DNA from: JBGYPP01 sp041838515
Lineage (GTDB): Bacteria; Bacillota; Clostridia; Lachnospirales; Lachnospiraceae
Length of the DNA: 25,116 nucleotides
Assembly (NCBI GenBank): GCA_041838515.1
Contig: JBGYPP010000080.1
Span: 1 to 25,116, forward strand
Direction: 5' to 3'
Shown: positions 1-6,088 of the stretch, one piece after another
How the letters are laid out: each line of letters begins with the position of its first letter
Position numbering within the stretch: position 1 is the stretch's first letter
Program-made: the position numbers and the translations under genes
The notes under the pieces: generated by a model
What the model was told of the DNA's origin: nothing
Seen by the model: the letters and a program-made list of their open reading frames with translations, nothing else
Databases searched by the model: none

Positions 1-139
1 GGCTGATTACATTAACTACTACAATAACGAGCGCATCCAGGCAAAAACAAAGTGGATGCCACCTGCAAAGTACAGAACGGCATCCACCTGTTGAGCCTCG
101 ATCATAAATCAATGTGTCCAGGGAACTGGGTACATATCA
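1..139 (+). mobile_element. IS3-family insertion sequence, 3' end only
   Basis: The window opens inside an insertion sequence. Bases 20-139 are repeated exactly, in inverted orientation, at 24997-25116, and similarity stops abruptly after 139. That marks 139 as the element's terminus. It ends in CA (its complement begins TGATATGTACCC), as expected for IS3-family ends. It carries the last 30 codons of a transposase and 45 bases of 3' noncoding DNA, including a subterminal hairpin (CCAG 118-121, GGAA loop, CTGG 126-129). The other end and the target duplication lie outside the window. The terminus sits 44 bases beyond the rplS stop codon. Confidence 0.88.
2..94 (+). CDS. IS3-family transposase (OrfB, DDE type), C-terminal fragment
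   Basis: The last 30 codons of a transposase, reading ADYINYYNNERIQ, then KTKWMPPAKYR, then the TGA stop at 92-94. A YxNYYNxxRIQ block followed by a W-M-x-P-x-x-Y/F-R block is typical of the extreme C-terminus of IS3-family OrfB integrases, downstream of the catalytic DDE glutamate. The catalytic residues are not in the window, so activity cannot be judged. The same 3' end appears on the opposite strand at the right edge, so the element is multicopy in this genome. The CDS is partial because the window begins inside it. Confidence 0.85.
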   Translation, partial: ADYINYYNNERIQAKTKWMPPAKYRTASTC

Positions 140-183
140 AAGGCCCTGCCCCCTTATGACAGTATACATACAGGTGCGGGCGA

Positions 184-537
184 TTAACCCTTGCGCACCC
201 TCTCCTTGATCCTGGCCTTCTTGCCCACACGCTCACGGAGATAGTACAGCTTGGCCCTGCGCACCTTGCCGTAACGAACCACTTCCACCTTCTCCACATT
301 GGGGGAGTGTACGGGCCAGGTCTTTTCCACGCCCACGCCATTGGATACCTTACGAACGGTAAAGGTTTCCCTATTGCTGCCGCCCTGCCGCTTCAGCACA
401 ACGCCCTCAAAGACCTGTATCCGCTCCCGGTTGCCCTCTTTGATCTTGCCGTAGACCTTAACAGTATCTCCTGTGCGGAAATCCTCTATGCCCTCTTTGA
501 GCTGGGCAGCCTCCAGCGCGCGAATGATCTCGTTCAT
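184..537 (-). CDS. rplS: 50S ribosomal protein L19
   Basis: L19 sits at the 30S-50S interface and contributes to intersubunit bridges. The 117-residue length is normal. Family hallmarks are clear: a GDTVKVYGKIKEGNRERIQ block (about residues 23-41), FEGVVLKRQG, the NGVGVEKTWPVHSP block and a basic C-terminus with RAKLYYLRER. The ATG is preceded by AAAGGAGG at good spacing. The gene has its own promoter and probable leader and is not next to rpsP, rimM or trmD, its common partners in Firmicutes. An IS end lies 44 bases past the stop and appears to have replaced or split its terminator. Confidence 0.98.
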   Translation of the reverse strand: MNEIIRALEAAQLKEGIEDFRTGDTVKVYGKIKEGNRERIQVFEGVVLKRQGGSNRETFTVRKVSNGVGVEKTWPVHSPNVEKVEVVRYGKVRRAKLYYLRERVGKKARIKERVRKG

Positions 538-560
538 CTTATGCCTCCTTTGTATCTTGG

Positions 561-603
561 GGATGTTCTTGATTTGCCCCTATGGCATAGCAGAGGACCA
601 TCC
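561..603 (-). promoter_or_regulatory. Probable L19 leader (ribosomal protein autoregulatory RNA)
   Basis: The untranslated leader between the rplS promoter and its RBS folds into a nested stem. GGATG (599-603 on the complement) pairs with CATCC (561-565), and an inner CCTC/GGGG plus CTAT/ATAG helix encloses a short loop. Structured leaders upstream of rplS are known in Firmicutes and are thought to bind L19. Position and shape fit, but I could not compare it with the covariance model. Confidence 0.55.
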
Positions 604-622
604 GCAACACGATAACCACGAT

Positions 623-651
623 ATAATATCACAATCCATTATCTCTTGCAA
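623..651 (-). promoter_or_regulatory. Sigma-A-type promoter of rplS
   Basis: On the minus strand, a -35 box TTGCAA (646-651) and a -10 box TATTAT (623-628) are separated by exactly 17 bases. Transcription would start near 616, giving an untranslated leader of about 80 bases. The promoter lies between the stop of the upstream glycosyltransferase gene and rplS, so L19 can be made independently. Confidence 0.75.
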
Positions 652-684
652 GAGGATTTTGGAGGAATGGGGGCTTCCTCTTTC

Positions 685-2397
685 CTACTGCAATGCCCCA
701 GGGGATACATCCGACCCTCGCTTCCACAGACGCACTATCCATCCGTCCATATCCCATTGCCTGTATAATTCCCATGTCCAGGCCAAACCAGCCTCATTTT
801 GCGCAGGCAGCCAGAACGGCAAACTTCCATACCCCTCTTCCGTGACTACCCACAAGGGCGCGCACTCTGGATGCAGACCCCAGTACTGCCACAACCTCTG
901 ATCAAAGGTGGGCGTGCTGATGGTAGAGTAATGGGCAGGCAGCCCTGATCCCAACATATATCGAGAGCTGTTACGAGCCACCAGCATCCACCTCTCTCCG
1001 GGCGCTATATGCTCCGGCAACATTTCCGCATAAAAGTTGTACCGAAAACCCACATTGTAGTGACAATACACCCCCTTGGCCGGGCCGTACAAGGCCTTTT
1101 GCCGCACCAAAAAAATATCATCCTTGGCGCCCATATTTCCATATACCAGAAATCCCCTGGCAAAGAGGGTCAGTCCCAGCAAGGCCCAGGCCAACAAGGC
1201 CCGCCCTGCGGGATATCGCCGCCACAGCAGGCTAATACCCGCCATGATGCCCAGATGCAGATAGGAGGCAGTGGCGGAAATCTGGGTGTTGCTGGGCAGA
1301 TAGGCCAGCAGCCATAGGAAAAAACCCAAAACCAGGCCCGCCTTCAGGGCCCTCTTATGCCCCTCTTGCAATTCCCCCGCGCCCCGCTGATACAGGACCA
1401 AACCCAGGCCGTAGAACACAAAGCCGTAAAGATATGGGAAGAGCAGATCTCTGGACAAAAAAAGCCACACAAACATTTGTTCTGTTAATGCGGCTATGGC
1501 CAACGCATAGGGCAGGCAGCCCCTTACCCCGGATCCTGTTCGCCAGGCGGCCAGGCTGGCCAGAGCCAGAGCCAGCAGGCAGACGGCCAGAGCATGGGGA
1601 GCCAAATCCGCCAGCTGCGATGCCAAGATTTTTAGCCTCTCCCCCCAGCCAGCGCTGTGACTGCCGTCCCGGGTGGATGCCAGAACTCCCTGGAAAAAAT
1701 TGCCCCATCCAAGGGACAGGCCAAAATACAACAGATAGGCTGTTCCCCCCAGTCCGCAGGGCAGGATAAAATGCCAGAGATATGCGCCCGGCCTGCTTCC
1801 CCTTTGCCTCCACAGCAAGCACAATACTATGGGGAACAGCAGTACACAGCTGGGATAGGCCAAAACCAGCAGGCTCATCCAGAGGCCCATCTGCCAAAGA
1901 TGCCATTTGCTGCCGCCCATGGACCATTCCACATATGCCAGATAGAGCAATAGGGAAAAACCCAGAAGCATATTGGAAAACTCCGGAGTGGATATCCACT
2001 TGGGCAAGTGCAGGAAATACCACAGCGCAAGCACGCCGGCCGCCGGCCGCCCCTCTATGCGCCTCCAGACCGCATATAGCCTCCAGGCCACCAAGGCCTG
2101 CAAGACCAGACCCCCGGCCCGGACAAAGATCAGCGCATATTCCCCATCTCCCCTGATCTGCATATATGCTCCCAGAAGTCCTGCGGCCAGAAAACCGGAG
2201 CTTTGATGCGGCTCCCACATCTGGGACCACATGGCATCCGGCCCCAGTATGCGCCAGGCCATGGCCAGCGCATATTCCTCATCCACATTCAGACCCAAGA
2301 ATAGTATCTTTATCGAGGAAAGCAGGGCCAAAGTCAGCATGCAGATCCAAAACCATGGAGATGCAGGCCCGCCCCATCCCCGTCTTTTTCCAGCCAT
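685..2397 (-). CDS. Polytopic membrane protein, probable GT-C fold glycosyltransferase
   Basis: A 570-residue protein with about ten hydrophobic segments and a soluble C-terminal domain of about 150 residues. After the first membrane helix (about 17-36) the first external loop carries the acidic cluster VDEEY (residues 38-42), followed by HQSSGF. Acidic residues at the first extracytoplasmic loop are the catalytic signature of GT-C enzymes (PMT, ArnT, GT39/GT83 relatives), which move sugars from polyprenyl-phosphate donors outside the membrane. I infer a role in a cell-surface glycan, consistent with the Wzy_C-like gene about 1.5 kb away. Acceptor and donor cannot be read. The ATG has GGAGGAGGG about 10 bases upstream. 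The gene starts only 26 bases after the tRNA-Thr terminator, and I see no separate promoter. Confidence 0.6.
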   Translation of the reverse strand: MAGKRRGWGGPASPWFWICMLTLALLSSIKILFLGLNVDEEYALAMAWRILGPDAMWSQMWEPHQSSGFLAAGLLGAYMQIRGDGEYALIFVRAGGLVLQALVAWRLYAVWRRIEGRPAAGVLALWYFLHLPKWISTPEFSNMLLGFSLLLYLAYVEWSMGGSKWHLWQMGLWMSLLVLAYPSCVLLFPIVLCLLWRQRGSRPGAYLWHFILPCGLGGTAYLLYFGLSLGWGNFFQGVLASTRDGSHSAGWGERLKILASQLADLAPHALAVCLLALALASLAAWRTGSGVRGCLPYALAIAALTEQMFVWLFLSRDLLFPYLYGFVFYGLGLVLYQRGAGELQEGHKRALKAGLVLGFFLWLLAYLPSNTQISATASYLHLGIMAGISLLWRRYPAGRALLAWALLGLTLFARGFLVYGNMGAKDDIFLVRQKALYGPAKGVYCHYNVGFRYNFYAEMLPEHIAPGERWMLVARNSSRYMLGSGLPAHYSTISTPTFDQRLWQYWGLHPECAPLWVVTEEGYGSLPFWLPAQNEAGLAWTWELYRQWDMDGWIVRLWKRGSDVSPGALQ

Positions 2398-2423
2398 CTA
2401 TTCCTTACCCTCCTCCGGCAAAC

Positions 2424-2469
2424 AAAAAAGCCCTACCCAAAGGATACCGCTTATCCTCTGAGATAGGGC
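2424..2469 (-). terminator. Rho-independent terminator of tRNA-Thr
   Basis: On the minus strand, GCCCTA (2464-2469) pairs with TAGGGC (2430-2435), with a further inner stem AGAGGATA/TATCCTTT around an AGCGG loop. A run of six T follows (2424-2429). It is directly downstream of the tRNA and just before the next gene's start, so it should end the tRNA transcript and limit read-through into the glycosyltransferase gene. Confidence 0.85.
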
Positions 2470-2474
2470 CAGGC

Positions 2475-2546
2475 AGCTAATGGTGGGAATCGAACCCACG
2501 GCCTGCTCATTACGAGTGAGCTGCTCTACCTCTGAGCCACATTAGC
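2475..2546 (-). tRNA. tRNA-Thr (anticodon CGU)
   Basis: A complete 72-base cloverleaf on the minus strand. The acceptor stem GCTAATG/CATTAGC is seven perfect pairs. The D-arm is GCTC/GAGC. The anticodon arm is GCTCA/TGAGC around the loop CTCGTAA, giving anticodon CGT (reads ACG, threonine). The T-arm is GTGGG/CCCAC around TTCGATT. The discriminator base is T and no CCA is encoded, so the end must be added after transcription. It has its own promoter and terminator and is transcribed as a single-tRNA unit. Confidence 0.97.
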
Positions 2547-2551
2547 ATTTT

Positions 2552-2573
2552 GTCCAGGCTCTTCGGCCAGGAC
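2552..2573 (-). other. Hairpin in the 5' leader of pre-tRNA-Thr
   Basis: Between the tRNA promoter and the mature 5' end, the minus strand reads GTCC-T-GGC, loop, GCC-T-GGAC. This is a seven-pair stem with one T-T mismatch and a loop of about six bases. It would sit immediately 5' of the RNase P cleavage site. Confidence 0.5.
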
Positions 2574-2580
2574 AAATGAT

Positions 2581-2609
2581 ATTATACTATCCATTTCTCT
2601 ATAATGCAA
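2581..2609 (-). promoter_or_regulatory. Strong promoter of tRNA-Thr
   Basis: On the minus strand, -35 TTGCAT (2604-2609), a 17-base spacer and a perfect -10 TATAAT (2581-2586). Initiation near 2574 would place the leader hairpin at the very start of the transcript. Confidence 0.85.
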
Positions 2610-2667
2610 CTAAAAAATAATCCAGAAATAAGGACTGCCGCCCCGGCGTTCATTCCGGGAATCGGCC

Positions 2668-3729
2668 TCAATCCCTCTCCGACCGGATTTGAATCAGGCA
2701 AAGCATCAGCCAGAGTATACCCAGAACCAGCAGCATATGCCCCAGACCGGCCATGCCGGATAGGGCTGCCTCCGGAAACAGATCTGCCTCTGGAGAGGTA
2801 ATGGTGTACAGGCCTCTGACCACAAAGGCTGAAACCGTCCAGGCAAGGCCTGTGATGTACAAAACCATAGGCCTTTTTAGGGCCGGGACATCCTTGCCCA
2901 CACCCTGCAGTGCGGCATAGAGGGCAAGCAACACCATAAATCCCAGTGCAATCAGATGTACATGGACCAGGCTGAGGGCGGTTTTGTCCGTCCAGCCGGA
3001 CCAACGGGTAAACTCCCTGTAGAACACCCCGCCCACCAGACCCAATATCAGAAATACCACAGCATTTTTTAGTATATTCTCGGCCCGGAACTCCCGTATA
3101 CAGTATTGAAAACCCTCCGCCACCAGCAATACATAGGCTATGGTCTTTGGTATCATCAGCAATCCCAGCTGGGGAACAAAACGCGCGCCGGCCACCACCG
3201 GCAAGTAAAACAAAAAGCTGGCCCCTATCAACAGACTGGCATACTGCAATCCCCTGGTTTTCCTGTATTTCCAGGTCCAGAATATCAACAAAAGGCCAAG
3301 TATGGCAAAAGGCAGATTTCTCCATAATCCGAAAAGATAATCCCCCTCTGCTCCCCATCCGTTCTGGGGCATCAGCAGCATAGCCAGCCTCAGCGCAGCC
3401 AGCACATACACCATCCCCGCCTTGCGCCTGTCCGTATCGTTACAAAGTTCCCTAAAGTGATGAAAAAATATCACATAGAAGAGGGTCATGGTGATACTGG
3501 TGACAAACTCCCCCCAGGATAGGAGGAAGATATATTTTTCAAATCCATTTTCCGTGAGATTGCTCAGTATTCTTGGCAGGAGATGAAAGGCATCCCCGAA
3601 GCCCAGCACCAAAGCCATCAGGCCAAACCGTTTCGACACCCGGCCTTTTTCCAGCAACAGACGAAATCCCAGCGCTATAACCAGTCCCAGATATGCCGTG
3701 TCAAACAGCGGCTCCATCAAATGCATCAT
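2668..3729 (-). CDS. Membrane protein with C-terminal DUF2871 domain (fusion)
   Basis: A 353-residue protein with about ten membrane segments. The C-terminal part (about 219-350) matches what I remember of DUF2871, normally a free-standing protein of about 130 residues: GGVFYREFTRW (233-243), HVHLIALGF (256-264), AWTVSAFVVRGLYT (296-309) and SGMAGLGHMLL (324-334). The histidines H256, H258 and H331 look like conserved positions, and metal or haem binding is conceivable but unproven. The N-terminal 210 residues form a separate polytopic domain I do not recognise, containing GFGDAFHLLPRI (43-54). The function of the family is unknown. The ATG has AAGGAG upstream. No strong promoter is visible, only a weak TTGGCA/TATAGA pair with a 15-base spacer. 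Confidence 0.75.
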   Translation of the reverse strand: MMHLMEPLFDTAYLGLVIALGFRLLLEKGRVSKRFGLMALVLGFGDAFHLLPRILSNLTENGFEKYIFLLSWGEFVTSITMTLFYVIFFHHFRELCNDTDRRKAGMVYVLAALRLAMLLMPQNGWGAEGDYLFGLWRNLPFAILGLLLIFWTWKYRKTRGLQYASLLIGASFLFYLPVVAGARFVPQLGLLMIPKTIAYVLLVAEGFQYCIREFRAENILKNAVVFLILGLVGGVFYREFTRWSGWTDKTALSLVHVHLIALGFMVLLALYAALQGVGKDVPALKRPMVLYITGLAWTVSAFVVRGLYTITSPEADLFPEAALSGMAGLGHMLLVLGILWLMLCLIQIRSERD

Positions 3730-3798
3730 GGAATCACTCCTTTCTCATTCCCCGTTCTATATTCACAAGGATTGCTTGCCAAAATTGTACAAATTTCT

Positions 3799-3864
3799 AA
3801 AAATAAGAAGGCCGGCTTGGGCAGAGCCAAGCATGGGGAAAAGTACTCCGGCGCATATTGCCGG
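3799..3864 (-). terminator. Candidate tandem terminator hairpins after the Wzy_C-like gene
   Basis: Two stems follow the stop codon on the minus strand. The first is CCGGC/GCCGG (3848-3864), followed a few bases on by TTTT. The second is GCTTGG/CCAAGC (3815-3832), with a T-rich tract (3799-3809) after a five-base gap. Neither is textbook because the T tracts are offset, but together they probably separate this gene from the DUF2871 gene. Confidence 0.4.
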
Positions 3865-3890
3865 CATGAGTGCAAATTTGGACAATTTTT

Positions 3891-5474
3891 CTACACTTTC
3901 CCTCTGTTTTCCCCCAGCCAGCCATACATCAAACAAAACATGAGCAATATCATCTGGCCGGGATACCAGACGGCCTCCAGCATTCCATACCCCACAAAAA
4001 TCATCCAAACCAAGCCCTGTAAAAACCACGCCATTTCCTTGTGACGGATAAAACGGCAAAGTATATGCCACCCCTGCCAAAAAACCAGAAGAAGGAACAA
4101 ACCCCCCGCAGGAATACCATAATAATACGCTATTTGCAGAAACACATTTTGCGCATGCCAGGCATGGTATTGTTGATTGATCCAGTAATACCCATCCTCC
4201 AGCTTATGTCCAGTCAAGTTTAAATCTCTCAAGTATAATCGAAAAATTTCCCGGCGAATGGCAGAAGATGTTTCCGGCTGTGCCTCCTGAGGTTGCTGTC
4301 CGCTGTCCGAGTCCGCTGCCCAGACCGGCAAGCCCTTGCCCCATCCCAATCGCTTTCCCGCCTCTCCCAGAAATTCCTCCAAAGAGGTGTATTTTTCGGA
4401 ATTTGGCGGATCAAAGGAATGTACCTTGTCCACAGCGTATTCCCCATCATACCAGACCGGACGGTGGAGAATAGTGGGTAAATATCTGATGGTGGCATAT
4501 AGAGGCAAAAAAAGAACCGCAGCCAAAACCAACACCCATGCCCAGTGCTGCATGGCCCGAAATCCTCTCTCCCCCTTTCCTGCCACCAACCCCAACATGC
4601 CATAGGCGGCAAACAAAACCGCCGTTACCAAAAGCGCAGTTCTGCTCAAGGTAAATAGGACAAAAATGACCAATCCGCCGGCCAAAGCCAGGTATAATAA
4701 GGAATACAGAGAACGGCCCGGTCTTGCCGCCATCCTCCGGTCCGCCATATATAGTTTGCATAAAACCATGCCTAATACCAGAAGATAAAATAGAGCATTG
4801 ATATTGGGATTTCCATATGCTCCCCTATATCGCAACTCATCATAAGGACGAAAACCATAGGCGTAAATTTGAATAAAAAAGAAAGCCGCAATCACCCCAT
4901 TGGTCATTGCACTACACATCCCATCCCTCTCTTGCTTTGAGAGAGGCAAGCATAGAAATATGGCCAACATGACTCCATACCAAAGTGGCCAAAGGGATCG
5001 AAGAGGGGATATGCTCATCAGAAAAACCAGAGAAATGCCAACGACTAGGGGAAGATGCTGTAAGAGCTTTTTCCCGGAAAAATGCGAAAAGGAATATCCT
5101 ATTTTCCCCTGCCTGCGTGCAACAAAAAAATCTCTTAAAATCCTGCTGCCCAATATGCCTATACCCCATACGTTCACCACAGCCGCCCAATACGCACTGT
5201 CAAAAATCACCCCGTAATATTCCATCCAAAAGGATTTGGTAAATAGAAAAAATAAAAAACCAAGGCAAATCCATGCCGCCGCCCAGGGTATATCCCTCCT
5301 GGTCCAGCGCAGCCTGACCGCCGCCATGGCCAGTACAATCCAGCCTCCAACAGCCACAGCCACAGCCCAAACTTCCCATTTTTGACTTCCCTTTATCCAA
5401 TCTATGCCCATCAGCAGAAAAAAGCCTAAAGTGTACACAATATACTGTACTTGATTCGCTGTTTTGGTAACCAA
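3891..5474 (-). CDS. O-antigen ligase / polymerase-like membrane protein (Wzy_C family)
   Basis: A 527-residue protein with about twelve membrane helices and one large external loop (about 335-440). Two family signatures are visible: YRGAYGNPNINALFY (216-230) and HAQNVFLQ...GIPAGG (440-458), with LSRTA at 276-280. Wzy_C proteins ligate or polymerise undecaprenyl-linked oligosaccharides at the outer face of the cytoplasmic membrane. In a Gram-positive anaerobe the product is more likely a wall polysaccharide or glycoprotein glycan than lipopolysaccharide. The start is TTG: GGGAGG lies about eight bases upstream, and the first in-frame ATG is only at residue 22. No clear promoter was found. The decayed DNA just upstream may mean an upstream partner gene was lost. 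Confidence 0.8.
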   Translation of the reverse strand: MVTKTANQVQYIVYTLGFFLLMGIDWIKGSQKWEVWAVAVAVGGWIVLAMAAVRLRWTRRDIPWAAAWICLGFLFFLFTKSFWMEYYGVIFDSAYWAAVVNVWGIGILGSRILRDFFVARRQGKIGYSFSHFSGKKLLQHLPLVVGISLVFLMSISPLRSLWPLWYGVMLAIFLCLPLSKQERDGMCSAMTNGVIAAFFFIQIYAYGFRPYDELRYRGAYGNPNINALFYLLVLGMVLCKLYMADRRMAARPGRSLYSLLYLALAGGLVIFVLFTLSRTALLVTAVLFAAYGMLGLVAGKGERGFRAMQHWAWVLVLAAVLFLPLYATIRYLPTILHRPVWYDGEYAVDKVHSFDPPNSEKYTSLEEFLGEAGKRLGWGKGLPVWAADSDSGQQPQEAQPETSSAIRREIFRLYLRDLNLTGHKLEDGYYWINQQYHAWHAQNVFLQIAYYYGIPAGGLFLLLVFWQGWHILCRFIRHKEMAWFLQGLVWMIFVGYGMLEAVWYPGQMILLMFCLMYGWLGENRGKV

Positions 5475-5504
5475 GATACCCCTCCCAAAAAAACTCTCTA
5501 TAAC

Positions 5505-5522
5505 AACCGGCGCCTGCCGGCC
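5505..5522 (-). other. GC-rich stem-loop upstream of the Wzy_C-like gene
   Basis: On the minus strand, CCGGC (5516-5520) pairs with GCCGG (5507-5511), extended by two G-T pairs, and a TTTTTTT run follows about 11 bases later (around 5488-5494). It may be the terminator of the decayed gene upstream, or a leader structure of the Wzy_C-like gene. The T run is too distant for a confident call. Confidence 0.3.
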
Positions 5523-5533
5523 GCCAGATTGGA

Positions 5534-5986
5534 CTAGGAAAAATGATACCGGGATGATTTTGTCGACCTAAACTCCCGAATAGGCTTGGAAATATCCGTT
5601 AAAAATGGATTTATCTTCTGCATCCATTCCCTCTCTATATCCTTCATTTTTTTAGAAAATAAGGCAGAAGGTATGGCATCCTTTAGACCGATTTTTACAC
5701 ATCGCATACCTTTTTTTTCAAAAAAAAATCTTACTTTCTTTCATTTCCACATCTAGGGAGGCATGCCGTTCCGTATTCGCCCAAGGGATTCTGAGCGGCG
5801 TGGATTCCCCAAATCATTTTTCTTAAAAGTATAAACCGCCTCTTCCGTCCATATCAGATGTAATCCTAGTATGCCTGCAAACATCGCAAAAATATACTCT
5901 TCGCGCAGTTTTGGAAACTTTTGATAACTAGACAAAAACTCTCCGGCGGAATACCAAGGGCATCTTTGCCTAAACCATAAAATCAT
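5534..5986 (-). pseudogene. Remnants of one or more decayed genes
   Basis: Within the roughly 610 bases that lack a sound gene (5475-6088), two protein-like pieces remain on the minus strand. Piece one (5753-5986, 77 codons) includes LREEYIFAMFAGILGLHLIW, which loosely resembles a late membrane helix of polytopic glycosyltransferases. Piece two (5534-5707, 57 codons) includes KKMKDIEREWMQKINPF and ends in SSRYHFS. The frame of piece two continues upstream if a T9 run (A9 on the plus strand, 5720-5728) is shortened by one base, and its extended frame overlaps the end of piece one in another frame. No good RBS is seen. The DNA is visibly more AT-rich than its surroundings. This reads as a frameshifted, truncated gene next to a glycan gene, but I cannot name the parent. 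Confidence 0.4.
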
Positions 5987-6033
5987 CCGCTTTCAGACTG
6001 CGCATACTTTGAAATTCTAAATGCTATATATGT

Positions 6034-6064
6034 AAAAATGAAGGCTGTCCAACCAGAACAGCCT
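6034..6064 (-). terminator. Rho-independent terminator after rlmD
   Basis: The seven-pair stem AGGCTGT/ACAGCCT (6042-6048 with 6058-6064) encloses a nine-base loop and is followed on the minus strand by TCATTTTTA (T run 6034-6038). It lies 25 bases beyond the rlmD stop codon and ends the two-gene unit. Confidence 0.75.
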
Positions 6065-6088
6065 CTATAAAAACTACATCCCTTTCAT

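Noticed and set aside
662..680. GAGGAA/TTCCTC hairpin after the glycosyltransferase gene as a terminator.
   Set aside because: The stem is followed by CAAAATCC with no T run and lies just upstream of the rplS promoter.
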